Counted from the stretch's first letter, positions 45,079 to 54,197 are shown. The stretch: 64,000 nt of DNA from Mycobacterium kyorinense (GCF_001672775.1 NZ_LZKJ01000125.1:1-64000); one strand, 5' to 3'. Made by a program: numbers and translations. The notes: generated by a model from the sequence alone, not told the origin.

Positions 45079-45952
45079 ACTTGTCGGGGTTGGCGATATC
45101 CCAGATGGCGCAGACCTTTCCGTCGCGCACCGTCATCGCGGTGACGCGCGGCATCATCGCCTGATACCCGTCCTCACCCGACGATCCCGGCGTGTAAGCG
45201 CCCAGCTCGCCGTTGACCAGCGCCAGCTGGTTCGCGGTGACGAACGCGGGCCCATAGCGTTGCGCGAGACCCAACACGAAACGCGCCACCTTGTCCGGTC
45301 CGTGGATGACCCGCGCAGCGGTCGGTGCCCTGCGGTTGGAGTCGCCGGTGAACGTCACGTCCGGATGCAGCAGCGCGACGGTGGCGGCCAGGTCGCCGGC
45401 AGCGATCGCCGCCATCAGCTTGCCCACCACCTCGTTGTGGGTGGTGTCGGGTTTCGGCGGCGGCGCGTCGGCCACTGCCCGACGGGCCCGCGATGCCAAC
45501 TGCCGCGCGGCGGCCTCGCTGGTTCCCAGCACGTCGGCGACCTCGGCGAACGGCACCGCGAACCCGTCGTGCAAGACGAACGCCACGCGCTGGTCGGGCC
45601 CCAGCCGCTCCAACACCACCATCGCCGCGAACCGGGCGTCCTCGTTGGCCACCACCGCCGCCAGCGGATCGGTGTCGTCGAATCCGGTCACCACCGGCTC
45701 CGGCAACCATTCGCCCACATAGCTTTCCCGCCGGCGCGCCGCCGAGCGCAACCGGTCCAGCGCAAGCCGGCTGACCACCGTCGTCAACCAGGCCCGCGGG
45801 TCGGCGATTTCGGTGTCGGTGCCCTCCCACCGCAGCCAAGCCTCTTGCACCATGTCCTCGGCGTCGGCGAACGTACCGGTCAGCCGGTAGGCAACGGTCA
45901 GCAGATGCGGCCGTAATGCCTCGAATTCTGAGACGTCTGGAGCCGTCGTCAT
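45050..45952 (-). CDS. sigJ: ECF sigma factor SigJ, ECF41 type with fused SnoaL-like domain
   Basis: The 300-residue sigma factor has sigma2 (HLLTVAYRLTGTFADAEDMV), sigma4 (AEVADVLGTSEAAARQLASR) and a C-terminal SnoaL-like domain. The linker WLPEP and the late NPDKF segment are hallmarks of the ECF41 group, where the fused domain replaces an anti-sigma factor. It corresponds to Rv3328c. The published ECF41 promoter occurs exactly at two places in this window, 41954 and 53354, but not before sigJ itself. The intergenic region towards tetR has a 15-bp palindrome. Confidence 0.92.
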   Translation of the reverse strand: MTTAPDVSEFEALRPHLLTVAYRLTGTFADAEDMVQEAWLRWEGTDTEIADPRAWLTTVVSRLALDRLRSAARRRESYVGEWLPEPVVTGFDDTDPLAAVVANEDARFAAMVVLERLGPDQRVAFVLHDGFAVPFAEVADVLGTSEAAARQLASRARRAVADAPPPKPDTTHNEVVGKLMAAIAAGDLAATVALLHPDVTFTGDSNRRAPTAARVIHGPDKVARFVLGLAQRYGPAFVTANQLALVNGELGAYTPGSSGEDGYQAMMPRVTAMTVRDGKVCAIWDIANPDKFTGSPLRAG

Positions 45953-46005
45953 TGCTTCAGCTTAAGTTCGTTCGCCGTCAAGCTACCCACCGACGCCATT
46001 TTGGC

Positions 46006-46020
46006 GTTAATATTATTAAC
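46006..46020. promoter_or_regulatory. TetR-type operator, perfect 7-1-7 palindrome
   Basis: GTTAATA-T-TATTAAC is a perfect palindrome and the most AT-rich spot seen nearby. It ends one base before the tetR GTG, and TAATAT inside it is 7 bases from that start, so a repressor bound here would cover the -10 box. CGCCA-TTT-TGGCG (45994-46006) abuts it. Confidence 0.65.
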
Positions 46021-46614
46021 GTGAAAACGACGCGGCCCTATCGGATGACCACGCGAGCGGCCGCCGCGGCCCAAACCGCCGACAACATCCTGATTGCGAC
46101 CAAAGAACTGGTCGCGGTCAAGGCATTCGCCGATATCACCCTCGCCGACATCGCCGCACGTTCCGGGGTGACGGTGCAGACCATTCTGCGCCGGTTCGGC
46201 GACAAGGATTCCGTGTTCGCCGCCGCCGTAGCCCACTTCGCTGCCGACGTCCACGCCAAGCGCGGCGACGCGGTCCCGAACAACCTCGACGACGTCGTCA
46301 CCAATCTGGTTCGGCATTACGAAGAGTGGGGGCCGTTGATGACCAAGATGCTCGGCGAGCGCACCGCCTCCCCTGCCGTCGACGACGCCGTCGCGGCCGG
46401 GAAGCGGTATCACCGCGACTGGTGCCAAGCGGTGTTCCCCGATGCCCTGGCCCAACTCGGCGAGCCGGAGCGATCGCGGCGGCTGGCCCAGCTGGTTGCG
46501 ATTTGCGATCTACGCACCTGGGAATTGCTGCGCATCGACTCCAGCCTGAGCTGCGAGGAGACCATCGCCGCGGTGCGCGAGATGCTCGAACCGCTCACGA
46601 CGAAAGAGCCATAA
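46021..46614 (+). CDS. TetR-family regulator
   Basis: The 197-residue regulator has the helix-turn-helix FADITLADIAARSGVTVQTI followed by LRRFGDKDSVF, then a helical ligand domain. GTG at 46021 is chosen because it directly follows the palindromic operator with an embedded -10 box; the upstream frame reads into the divergent sigJ gene. Its stop overlaps the glycosyltransferase ATG (TAATG), so it probably represses its own two-gene operon. Confidence 0.84.
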   Translation: MKTTRPYRMTTRAAAAAQTADNILIATKELVAVKAFADITLADIAARSGVTVQTILRRFGDKDSVFAAAVAHFAADVHAKRGDAVPNNLDDVVTNLVRHYEEWGPLMTKMLGERTASPAVDDAVAAGKRYHRDWCQAVFPDALAQLGEPERSRRLAQLVAICDLRTWELLRIDSSLSCEETIAAVREMLEPLTTKEP

Positions 46615-47852
46615 TGGCAACCATTTTGGCGTACACCTCGCCCGCGTTGGGACATCTGTACCCGATCTGCGCGTTGCTGGCCGAGCTTCGAGAGCGCGGT
46701 CACCACGTCGTATTGCGCACGCTGGCCGCGGGCGTGCTCACCGGCCGCCGAGCCGGGTTCGTCACCGAGGCTATCGACCCACGCATCGAGGACATCGTGA
46801 TGTCCGACTGGCGGGCTGCCAACCAGCGGGCAGCATTGTCACTGGCCTGCCGCGCGTTCTCGGAGCGCGCGACACATGAAATCGACGACCTCCGCGGTGC
46901 GATCGATACCGTTGCGCCGGACGCGTTGATCATCGACACCAACTGCTGGGGCGCCGCTGCCGTCGCCGACGCCGGAGACGTTCCGTGGCTGACGTTCTGG
47001 CCCTACACCCCGTTTCTGGGATCCCGCGGTGTGCCGCCATTTGGACCGGGCCTGCGGCCGTGGCCCGGCGTAGCGGGCCGGATACGCGATGCGGCGCTGC
47101 GCCCGATCGTGCTCGGTGCGGTGGAAAAGGCGATGTTGGGTCTGCTCAACAAGGTTCGCGCCGACGCGGGCGCCGTCCCGGTCGGTTCCGCCGACGAGTT
47201 CGCCCGACGCGCCCCGCTGATCCTGGTCGCCACGGGCGAGCCGTTCGAATATCCGCACCCGGATTGGGGTGGCTCGGTTCAGCTGATCGGTCCCTGCGAT
47301 TTCGACCCCCCGGCTGATCCGCCGCCACGGCTCGACGGCATCGACTCGCCCGTCGTGCTGGTCTCCAACTCCTCGGAACGCCAAGACGATGCCGCGCTGG
47401 CGCTCACGGCCCTCGAAGCACTGGCCGATCAGCCTGTGCACGTCGTCGCCACATTGCCCACCGGCGTCCCGCACGGCATCACGCCACCGCCCAACGCCAC
47501 CGTCACAGCGTTCGTACCGCACGGCGCCGTGTTGGATCGGGCGGTCTGCGCGGTCACCCACGGCGGGATGGGGACCACGCAGAAGGCGCTGGTGCGCGGT
47601 GTGCCGGTGTGCGTCGTGCCGCACGGCCGCGACCAGTTCGAGGTGGCACGACGGGTCGAGGTCTCCCGCAGCGGAACCCGCCTCGCTGCCCGACGGCTCA
47701 GCCCGATGCGGTTGAAAGCCAAGGTGTTGCAGGCGATGTCGATGACCGAGGGCGCACGACGGGTGGCGGACGGATTCTCGGCCACCGGCGGCGTCGGCTA
47801 CGGCGCCGATCTCGTCGAGCGGCGGCTGCTTGGCCAACATGCGCCGGCCTAG
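46614..47852 (+). CDS. GT1-family glycosyltransferase (UGT/MGT type)
   Basis: The 412-residue enzyme has the GT-B fold of macrolide and natural-product glycosyltransferases: N-terminal ILAYTSPALGHLYPICALL and a C-terminal donor site around VTHGGMGTTQKALVRGVP. It would transfer a sugar from a nucleotide sugar to a small hydrophobic acceptor, as in drug inactivation or glycolipid synthesis. Tight coupling to tetR suggests induction by a ligand that is perhaps also its substrate (inference). Confidence 0.84.
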   Translation: MATILAYTSPALGHLYPICALLAELRERGHHVVLRTLAAGVLTGRRAGFVTEAIDPRIEDIVMSDWRAANQRAALSLACRAFSERATHEIDDLRGAIDTVAPDALIIDTNCWGAAAVADAGDVPWLTFWPYTPFLGSRGVPPFGPGLRPWPGVAGRIRDAALRPIVLGAVEKAMLGLLNKVRADAGAVPVGSADEFARRAPLILVATGEPFEYPHPDWGGSVQLIGPCDFDPPADPPPRLDGIDSPVVLVSNSSERQDDAALALTALEALADQPVHVVATLPTGVPHGITPPPNATVTAFVPHGAVLDRAVCAVTHGGMGTTQKALVRGVPVCVVPHGRDQFEVARRVEVSRSGTRLAARRLSPMRLKAKVLQAMSMTEGARRVADGFSATGGVGYGADLVERRLLGQHAPA

Positions 47853-47869
47853 GCGTCGCCCGCCGACGC

Positions 47870-47925
47870 CGAGCGTAACGCCACTGATATTTCAAGCGCC
47901 CAGAAGCGCCGTGGCGTTACGCTCG
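47870..47925. terminator. hairpin after the glycosyltransferase, CGAGCG-type
   Basis: CGAGCGTAACGCCAC (47870-47884) is the exact reverse complement of 47911-47925 with a 26-base loop. It shares the CGAGCGT/ACGCTCG ends with the other hairpins but has a different inner stem. It lies between co-oriented genes and ends 8 bases before the next ATG. Confidence 0.6.
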
Positions 47926-47933
47926 CGGTCAAC

Positions 47934-49289
47934 ATGAGCGAGAACCCAGCAACCACAGCGAACCGGCACCTATGGGGACACTTCGCCCGACATGGACCCG
48001 GCATCACACCGCCGATCATCACCCGCGGCGAAGGCGTCACGATCTGGGACGACCGCGGCAAAAGCTACCTCGACGGGCTGTCCGGGCTGTTCACCGTGCA
48101 GGTCGGACACGGCCGCGCCGAACTCGCCGACGCGGCCGCCGCGCAGGCCCGCACGCTGGCGTACTTTCCGCTGTGGTCGTACGCCACGCCGCCGGCCATC
48201 GAGCTGGCCGAACGGCTGGCGCACTACGCGCCCGGCGACCTGAACCGGGTGTTCTTCACCACCGGCGGCGGCGAGGCAGTGGAAACCGCGTGGAAACTGG
48301 CCAAGCAGTACTTCAAGCTCACCGGCAAACCCGGGAAGTACAAAGCGATTTCGCGTGCCGTCGCCTACCACGGCACCCCGCAGGGCGCGCTGGCCATCAC
48401 CGGGGTACCGGAGTTCAAGACGCCGTTCGAGCCGCTGGTCCCAGGCGCGGTGAAGGTGCCCAACACGAACTTCTACCGCGCACCTGAACCGTTCGACGCC
48501 GACGCCAAGGCGTTCGGGCAATGGGCCGCCGACCGCATCGCCGAGGCGATCGAGTTCGAGGGCCCCGACACCGTCGCCGCGGTGTTCCTCGAACCGGTAC
48601 AAAACGCCGGCGGCAGCATCCCGCCTCCGCCCGGCTATTTCGAGCGGGTCCGGGAGATCTGCGACGACTACGACGTGCTGCTGGTCTCCGACGAAGTGAT
48701 CTGCGCCTTCGGCCGTATCGGATCGATGTTCGCCTGTGACGATTTCGGCTACGTGCCCGATCTGATCACCTGCGCCAAGGGGATGACGTCGGGATACTCG
48801 CCAATCGGCGCGATGATCGCCAGCGACCGGCTGTTCGAGCAGTTCGACGACGCAACGACGATGTTCCCGCACGGCTACACCTTCGGCGGGCATCCAGTGT
48901 CGGCGGCTGTCGCGCTGGCCAACCTCGATATCTTCGAGCGCGAGGGCCTGACCGATCGCGTCAAACACCACACCGCCTGCCTGCGCACCACCTTGGAGCG
49001 GCTCTACGACCTGCCGATCGTCGGCGATATCCGGGGCGAGGGCTACTTCTACTCGATCGAGTTGGTCAAGGACCAGGCAACCAAACAGACCTTCAGCGCC
49101 GAGGAGCGCCAGCAGTTGCTGCCCAAGCTGTCCGCGGCGATCTACGACGCCGGGCTGTACTGCCGCACCGACAACCGCGGCGACCCGGCAATCCAACTGG
49201 CGCCGCCACTGATCAGCGGACCAGCCGAATTCGACACCATCGAGTCGATTCTGCGCGACGTGCTCACGGAGATCCGTCACCCAGCGTGA
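47934..49289 (+). CDS. class III PLP-dependent aminotransferase (Rv3329-like)
   Basis: The 451-residue aminotransferase has the omega-transaminase pattern: TTGGGEAVETAWKLAKQYF for phosphate binding, LLVSDEVICAFGRIG with the PLP Asp, and the Schiff-base Lys in LITCAKGMTSGYSP. It matches Rv3329, whose substrates are not established. It probably moves an amino group from a terminal amine or beta-amino acid to a keto acid. The stop codon lies inside the left arm of the following hairpin. Confidence 0.88.
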   Translation: MSENPATTANRHLWGHFARHGPGITPPIITRGEGVTIWDDRGKSYLDGLSGLFTVQVGHGRAELADAAAAQARTLAYFPLWSYATPPAIELAERLAHYAPGDLNRVFFTTGGGEAVETAWKLAKQYFKLTGKPGKYKAISRAVAYHGTPQGALAITGVPEFKTPFEPLVPGAVKVPNTNFYRAPEPFDADAKAFGQWAADRIAEAIEFEGPDTVAAVFLEPVQNAGGSIPPPPGYFERVREICDDYDVLLVSDEVICAFGRIGSMFACDDFGYVPDLITCAKGMTSGYSPIGAMIASDRLFEQFDDATTMFPHGYTFGGHPVSAAVALANLDIFEREGLTDRVKHHTACLRTTLERLYDLPIVGDIRGEGYFYSIELVKDQATKQTFSAEERQQLLPKLSAAIYDAGLYCRTDNRGDPAIQLAPPLISGPAEFDTIESILRDVLTEIRHPA

Positions 49290-49335
49290 AGCTGTTGCGA
49301 CATTTGCCCCGGAATTTTCGCAATAGCTTCACGCT
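49283..49335. terminator. hairpin overlapping the aminotransferase stop
   Basis: AGCGTGAAGCTGTTGCG (49283-49299) pairs with 49319-49335 at 16 of 17 positions across a 19-base loop. The outer bases resemble the GAGCGT/ACGCTC family. The aminotransferase TGA (49287-49289) is within the left arm. Confidence 0.6.
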
Positions 49336-49434
49336 CGGCACCCGAGAGCCAGCCGCCGCCTTTTAACTTCTGCAACATCAGTCACAGCGCGGCTCCGCCG
49401 AATTGCGTGACCGATCGCCTACCCTGCACACACG

Positions 49435-50661
49435 ATGGTCTTCCTACGTTCCGCATCATGCCTGGCAGCAGCGGTTTTCTTGGCGGCGGTGCCGAGCCTG
49501 CCCGCCGCGGTCGCCGAGCCCGACGCCGCACCGGACGCGTGCCGCTACAAGGTGTCCACGCCGCCGGCGGTGGACTCGTCGGAAGTGCCTCAGGCCGGCG
49601 ATCCGCCGCTTCCGCTGCCGGTGCCCCCCTCGCCGGTCGGCGGCAACGCGCTGGCCGGCTGCGGTGTGATCGTCGCGCCGGACACGCCACCGGTGCCCGA
49701 CGACATCTCCGCCGAGGCGTGGGTGGTGGCCGACCTGGACAGCGGGGCCATCATCGCCGCCCGCGACCCGCACGGGCGACACCGGCCTGCCAGCGTCATC
49801 AAGGTGCTGGTCGCGATGGCATCCCTCAACGAACTCAACCTGAACAAGACTGTCGACGGCACGCCGGAGGACGCCGCCGCCGAGGGCACCAAAGTCGGCG
49901 TCGCGCCCGGCGGGACCTATACCGTCAACCAGCTTTTGCACGGGCTGCTCATGCACTCCGGCAACGACGCCGCCCACGCGCTGGCCATGCAACTGGGGGG
50001 CATGCAGGTGGCACTGGAAAAGATCAACACGCTCGCGGCCAAGCTCGGCGGGCGCGACACCCGGGTCGCAACGCCGTCCGGATTGGACGGGCCCGGCATG
50101 AGCACTTCCGCCTACGACATCGGACTGTTCTACCGATATGCCTGGGAGAACCCGACATTCGCCGGCATCGTCGCCACGCGGACCTTCGACTTCCCCGGCC
50201 ACGGCGACGCTCCGGGTTATGAGCTGGAGAACGACAACCAGTTGCTCGAACACTATCCGGGTGCGCTGGGCGGCAAGACCGGCTACACCGACGACGCCGG
50301 TCAGACATTCGTGGGTGCGGCCAACCGGGACGGCCGCCGGCTGATGGCCGTACTGCTGCACGGCACCCGTCAGCCGATTGCGCCGTGGCAACAGGCCGCA
50401 CATCTGCTGGATTACGGATTCGCCACGTCCCCCGGCACGCGGGTGGGAACGCTGATCGAGCCGGACCCGGCGCTGGTGGCCGCCAAACCCGTCGCCGACG
50501 CCGACGGCGACGGCCTCGCAGCCCGGGCTGCCGCCGCCATCGTGCCGCCCGCCGATGCCCTGCCGGTGCGCGTCGGCGTGGCAGTGATCGGCAGCATCAT
50601 CGTGTTCGGTTTGATCATGGTCGCTCGCTCGTTGAACCGCAGACCGCAGCGCGAGTTCTGA
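49435..50661 (+). CDS. dacB1: D-alanyl-D-alanine carboxypeptidase (penicillin-binding protein)
   Basis: The 408-residue protein trims pentapeptide stems of peptidoglycan. The catalytic motifs are Ser120-x-x-Lys123 in SVIK, Ser175-Gly-Asn in MHSGND and Lys281-Thr-Gly in GGKTGY. It has an N-terminal signal peptide ([18 protein letters not shown]) and a C-terminal membrane helix (residues about 380-400), so it acts outside the membrane and is anchored at its end. A Pro-rich stretch lies at about residues 40-75. Confidence 0.92.
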   Translation: MVFLRSASCLAAAVFLAAVPSLPAAVAEPDAAPDACRYKVSTPPAVDSSEVPQAGDPPLPLPVPPSPVGGNALAGCGVIVAPDTPPVPDDISAEAWVVADLDSGAIIAARDPHGRHRPASVIKVLVAMASLNELNLNKTVDGTPEDAAAEGTKVGVAPGGTYTVNQLLHGLLMHSGNDAAHALAMQLGGMQVALEKINTLAAKLGGRDTRVATPSGLDGPGMSTSAYDIGLFYRYAWENPTFAGIVATRTFDFPGHGDAPGYELENDNQLLEHYPGALGGKTGYTDDAGQTFVGAANRDGRRLMAVLLHGTRQPIAPWQQAAHLLDYGFATSPGTRVGTLIEPDPALVAAKPVADADGDGLAARAAAAIVPPADALPVRVGVAVIGSIIVFGLIMVARSLNRRPQREF

Positions 50662-50752
50662 TCGGCCGTCGCATACCACATGGCGTGACGCCAGGCCGGT
50701 GCCGTGCCCCGACACTCCACCGCCGCCCGCGCCGCCTAACGTGGGAGGGCGT

Positions 50753-52213
50753 ATGCCAATGCCACGCGCACGAGTCAGCAAACGGATGAGAATGGGCCGC
50801 GTCAATCAGGCGCAGCTGTCGCGACGAGCGCTGCTGGTCGGGGTCACCGCGGCAAGTGTCGGCTTGATTTGCGGTTATGACCTGTCCAATATCGCTGGCG
50901 CGCTGCTCTACATCACCGACGGGTTTCACCTCAGCACCCACCAGCAGGAGCTGGTCACCACCGCGGTGGTGATCGGTCAGATCATCGGGGCCATTGGCGG
51001 CGGGCCGCTGGCCAATGCGGCAGGACGGAAGAAGTCGCTTACCCTGGCCACCGCCGCCTACGCCGTATTGGCTGTGTTGGGAGCGATGGCGCCCTCGATG
51101 CCGCTGCTGCTGGTCGCGCGACTGCTCCTGGGGTTGACCATCGGGCTGTCCATGGTGGTGGCGCCGGTATTCGTGGCCGAATCCACGCCGGCCGCGGTCC
51201 GCGGGTCCATGCTGGTCGCCTACCAGGTGGCCACCGTTGTCGGCATCATCCTCGGTTACGTGGCTGCCTACCTGCTGTCCGGCTCACAGAGCTGGCGACT
51301 GATGCTGGGGCTGGCCGCGCTGCCCGCCGTGCTGGCGATGCTGCTGTTGCATCGATTGCCCGACACCGCGCGCTGGTACATGCTCAAGGGCCGCATCGCT
51401 GATGCACGACGGGCGCTGCAGCGGGTCGAGCCGGACCGCGACGTCGAGCAAGAGCTCGCCGAGATCGGCCGCGCGCTGCGCGAAGAGCGCGAAGAAACCG
51501 GCGGCGTCATCGCCGAGATGGTGCGCCGCCCGTATCTGCGAGCCACCGTCTTTCTGGTCGGCCTCGGATTTTTCATCCAGATCACCGGCGTCAACGCCAT
51601 CATCTGTTACGGGCCGCGCCTTTTCGAGGCTATGGGCTTCCGGGGCAGCTTCGCGTTGCTGCTGTTGCCGGCACTGGTCCAAGTCGCCGCGCTGGCCGCG
51701 GTGGTGGTCTCGCTGCTTCTTGTCGACCGGCTAGGCCGCCGACCGATCCTGTTGGTCGGCATCGCCACGATGATCGTCGCCGACTTGCTGCTGATCGTGG
51801 TGTTCACCGTGGGTTCGGATTCCTACGATGCGCTCACCGTGTTCGGGTTCATCGGGGTGCTGATCTTCATGATCGGCTTCACCTTCGGCTTCGGCGCGCT
51901 GGTGTCGGTGTATGCCGGCGAGAGCATGCCGTCGCGGCTGCGGTCGCTGGGGTCCAGCGCAATGCTCACCGCGGATTTGGTGGCCAATGCCATCGTCGCC
52001 GGTGCGTTTCTGTCCATGCTGAGTTCATTGGGCGGCGCAGGCACCTTCGCGGTGTTCGGCGCTTTCGCGCTAGCCAGCTTCGTCTTCGTCTATCGGTTTG
52101 CCCCCGAGACCAAAGGCCGGCAACTGGAGGACATCCGGCACTTCTGGGAGAACGGCGGCCGCTGGCCCGAGGAGTTACCAATCACCGCGCCACATACGCC
52201 GTCATGGCTCTAA
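50753..52213 (+). CDS. sugI: MFS sugar transporter
   Basis: The 486-residue protein has 12 membrane segments and sugar-porter motifs: GYDLSNIAGALLYI in helix 1, the NAAGRKK loop, RLLLGLTIG, the central DRLGRRPILLVG loop and a final PETKG. ATG at 50753 has GGGAGGG 4 bases upstream; a GTG at 50699 also opens the frame. It overlaps nagA by 10 bases, so uptake and deacetylation of an amino sugar may be linked. Confidence 0.9.
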   Translation: MPMPRARVSKRMRMGRVNQAQLSRRALLVGVTAASVGLICGYDLSNIAGALLYITDGFHLSTHQQELVTTAVVIGQIIGAIGGGPLANAAGRKKSLTLATAAYAVLAVLGAMAPSMPLLLVARLLLGLTIGLSMVVAPVFVAESTPAAVRGSMLVAYQVATVVGIILGYVAAYLLSGSQSWRLMLGLAALPAVLAMLLLHRLPDTARWYMLKGRIADARRALQRVEPDRDVEQELAEIGRALREEREETGGVIAEMVRRPYLRATVFLVGLGFFIQITGVNAIICYGPRLFEAMGFRGSFALLLLPALVQVAALAAVVVSLLLVDRLGRRPILLVGIATMIVADLLLIVVFTVGSDSYDALTVFGFIGVLIFMIGFTFGFGALVSVYAGESMPSRLRSLGSSAMLTADLVANAIVAGAFLSMLSSLGGAGTFAVFGAFALASFVFVYRFAPETKGRQLEDIRHFWENGGRWPEELPITAPHTPSWL

Positions 52214-53334
52214 TCACCGCCGGCACAATCGTTGTCGAGCAGCAGGTCTGGCGACCCGGATGGCTGAAAACATCGGGCGACCGAATTTTGGGCTGCGGCC
52301 CCGGGGCCTCACCCCGGCCGGCCGATGTCGACCTGCCGAGCGCGATCGTGGTGCCGGGGTTCGTCGACATGCATGTGCATGGCGGCGGCGGCGCGAGCTA
52401 CATCGACGCCGACAGCGCAGATATCCTGCGGGCAGCGACTTTTCACCGTCGGCACGGCACCACCACTACATTGGCGAGCCTGGTCACCGGCTCCCCCGCC
52501 GATCTGCGCAACGCGGTGCGCGCCCTGGCCGAAGCGACCAGGGCCGGCGCCGTGGCCGGCATCCATTTGGAGGGGCCGTGGCTGAGCCCGGGGTGGTGCG
52601 GCGCCCACGATCCTCAGCAGATGCGCGACCCGGAGCCCGCCGAGATCGACGCGCTGCTGGCCGCCGGCGACGGCACGGTCCGGATGGTCACGATCGCACC
52701 GGAACGGCGCGGCAGCGACGATGCGATTGCCCGCTTCGTCGACGCGGGAGTCGTTGTGGCAGTGGGGCATACCGATGCGACCTACGCGCGGACGCAGCAC
52801 GCCATTGCGCTCGGCGCGACGGTCGGCACCCACCTGTTCAATGCGATGCCGCCGCTGCACCACCGCGAACCCGGGCCATCGCTGGCACTGCTGCGGGATC
52901 CGCGGGTGACAGTCGAGCTGATCGCAGACGGGGTACACGTCCACCCCGCTGTGCTGTCTGCGGTGATCGCGGCGGCCGGACCCGAAAGGGTGGCGCTGGT
53001 CACCGACGCGATTTCGGCGGCCGGCGTCGGTGATGGCCCGTTCCGGCTGGGTCGGCGCGACGTCGACGTCGTTTCGGGCGTCGCCCGGGTACGGGGAACG
53101 TCGGCCATCGCCGGCAGCACCGCGACCATGGCTCAGTTGTTTCGCGCCGTGGCTGCCGATGTGGGTCTGTCAGCAGCGGTGCAGATGACGTCGGCCACCC
53201 CGGCGCGCACTCTCGGGTTGCACGACGTCGGCGCCCTGTCCGCCGGCCGCAAAGCCGACCTTGTTGTGCTGGACGACGATCTGGCGGTGACCGCCGTGAT
53301 GGCCAACGGCGAGTGGCTCGAAGCCACGGCGTAG
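52204..53334 (+). CDS. nagA: N-acetylglucosamine-6-phosphate deacetylase
   Basis: The 376-residue amidohydrolase removes acetate from GlcNAc 6-phosphate during cell-wall amino-sugar recycling. Metal and catalytic motifs are DMHVHGGGG, HLEGPWLSP with the metal Glu, VGHTDATYAR, HLFNAMPPLHHR and VTDAISAAG with the catalytic Asp. It overlaps the sugI 3' end and is probably in the same operon. Confidence 0.93.
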   Translation: MALITAGTIVVEQQVWRPGWLKTSGDRILGCGPGASPRPADVDLPSAIVVPGFVDMHVHGGGGASYIDADSADILRAATFHRRHGTTTTLASLVTGSPADLRNAVRALAEATRAGAVAGIHLEGPWLSPGWCGAHDPQQMRDPEPAEIDALLAAGDGTVRMVTIAPERRGSDDAIARFVDAGVVVAVGHTDATYARTQHAIALGATVGTHLFNAMPPLHHREPGPSLALLRDPRVTVELIADGVHVHPAVLSAVIAAAGPERVALVTDAISAAGVGDGPFRLGRRDVDVVSGVARVRGTSAIAGSTATMAQLFRAVAADVGLSAAVQMTSATPARTLGLHDVGALSAGRKADLVVLDDDLAVTAVMANGEWLEATA

Positions 53335-53353
53335 CGCCAACTCACCGATTGGC

Positions 53354-53380
53354 TGTCACACCCGGACGCCGCGCCACGTC
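53354..53380 (+). promoter_or_regulatory. ECF41 (SigJ) consensus promoter, site 2
   Basis: TGTCACA (53354-53360), 16 bases, CGTC (53377-53380) is an exact ECF41 promoter. Transcription would start near 53387 and leave about 26 bases of leader, containing TGGAGG, before the DoxX-like ATG at 53414. Confidence 0.75.
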
Positions 53381-53413
53381 TTAATCGTGAACCCATTCGA
53401 TCTGGAGGACACG

Positions 53414-53782
53414 ATGAATGCACTGCTGTGGACCCTGCAAGTGTTGCTTGCCGCCATCTTTGCCGTTTCCGGGCTGGCGAAAATCAGCTGGCCAAAAGAC
53501 CGGCTCATCGCCACCGGCCAAACCGGTGTGGCGCCGTTTCCCCTGCCAGTAGTCCGCGTGACCGCGTTTTGCGAATTGCTCGGCGCCGTCGGAATCCTGA
53601 TGCCCACGATCACCGGTGTCGCGCCGTACCTGACTCCGCTGGCCGCCATCGGTTTCGTGGTCGTCATGCTGGGCGCGATGGGCTCGCATACCTACCTTCG
53701 TGAGCCGCGCAGCGTCGCAGTCAACATCCTGATTCTGATCGCCGCGGTCACCGTGGCCGTCGGCCGAGCGCAGGGAATGTGA
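53414..53782 (+). CDS. DoxX-like small membrane protein
   Basis: The 122-residue protein has four membrane helices and the DoxX-like opening ALLWTLQVLLAAIFAVSGLA followed by KISWPKDR. DoxX family proteins are linked to oxidative stress systems in mycobacteria. ATG at 53414 has TGGAGG 5 bases upstream; a GTG at 53387 exactly at the predicted transcription start is an alternative. The stop overlaps the SnoaL-like gene as GTGA. An ECF41 promoter lies upstream. Confidence 0.82.
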   Translation: MNALLWTLQVLLAAIFAVSGLAKISWPKDRLIATGQTGVAPFPLPVVRVTAFCELLGAVGILMPTITGVAPYLTPLAAIGFVVVMLGAMGSHTYLREPRSVAVNILILIAAVTVAVGRAQGM

Positions 53783-54162
53783 GCATGCATGCGTTCCGCG
53801 CTGCCGTCGAGGCCGGCGACATCGACACCATCGGCACACTGTTCACCGACGACGTCATCCTGCATAGCCCGGTCGCACACCGGCCCTATACCGGCCGGGA
53901 CACCGTGGCTGCGATCGTCTCCGCGGTAGCGACCGTATTACAGGAATTTCGCTTCGTACGAGAAATCGATACGGGCGGCGCCGATCACGCGTTGGTGTTC
54001 AACGCAACCGTGGACGGTTTGCAAATCCAGGGCTGCGACTTCCTGCACAGTGGCGACGACGGCTTGATCGACGAATTGACCGTGATGGTCCGGCCGCTCA
54101 AGGCCGCCACCGTCTTCGCCCAGCAGATGAGCGCTGAGCTCGGAAGAGCCGGGCTGCCTTAG
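53779..54162 (+). CDS. SnoaL/NTF2-like protein
   Basis: The 127-residue protein has the cone-shaped SnoaL/NTF2 fold pattern: AFRAAVEAGDIDTIGTLFTD, HSPVAHRPYTGRD, and DELTVMVRP. Members include isomerases and ligand-binding proteins; no catalytic function can be assigned. It is translationally coupled to the DoxX-like gene (GTGA), and the sigma factor proposed to drive both, SigJ, itself ends in a SnoaL-like domain. Confidence 0.78.
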   Translation: MSMHAFRAAVEAGDIDTIGTLFTDDVILHSPVAHRPYTGRDTVAAIVSAVATVLQEFRFVREIDTGGADHALVFNATVDGLQIQGCDFLHSGDDGLIDELTVMVRPLKAATVFAQQMSAELGRAGLP

Positions 54163-54169
54163 CCTTTGC

Positions 54170-54175
54170 TATCCT
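54170..54175 (+). promoter_or_regulatory. -10 box of the guanidine-III riboswitch transcript
   Basis: TATCCT precedes the riboswitch by 22 bases, placing the transcript start near 54182. Confidence 0.4.
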
Positions 54176-54197
54176 CGTCCCGGTCAGCAACTGACAA

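Noticed and set aside
46620..46632. CATTTTGGCG repeated at the start of the glycosyltransferase and in the sigJ-tetR gap
   Set aside because: The second copy is in coding sequence and the match is only about ten bases, so chance is adequate.
49283..49335. hairpin as transposon ends
   Set aside because: There is no transposase, no target duplication, and the arm overlaps a stop codon; terminator-type use is more likely.
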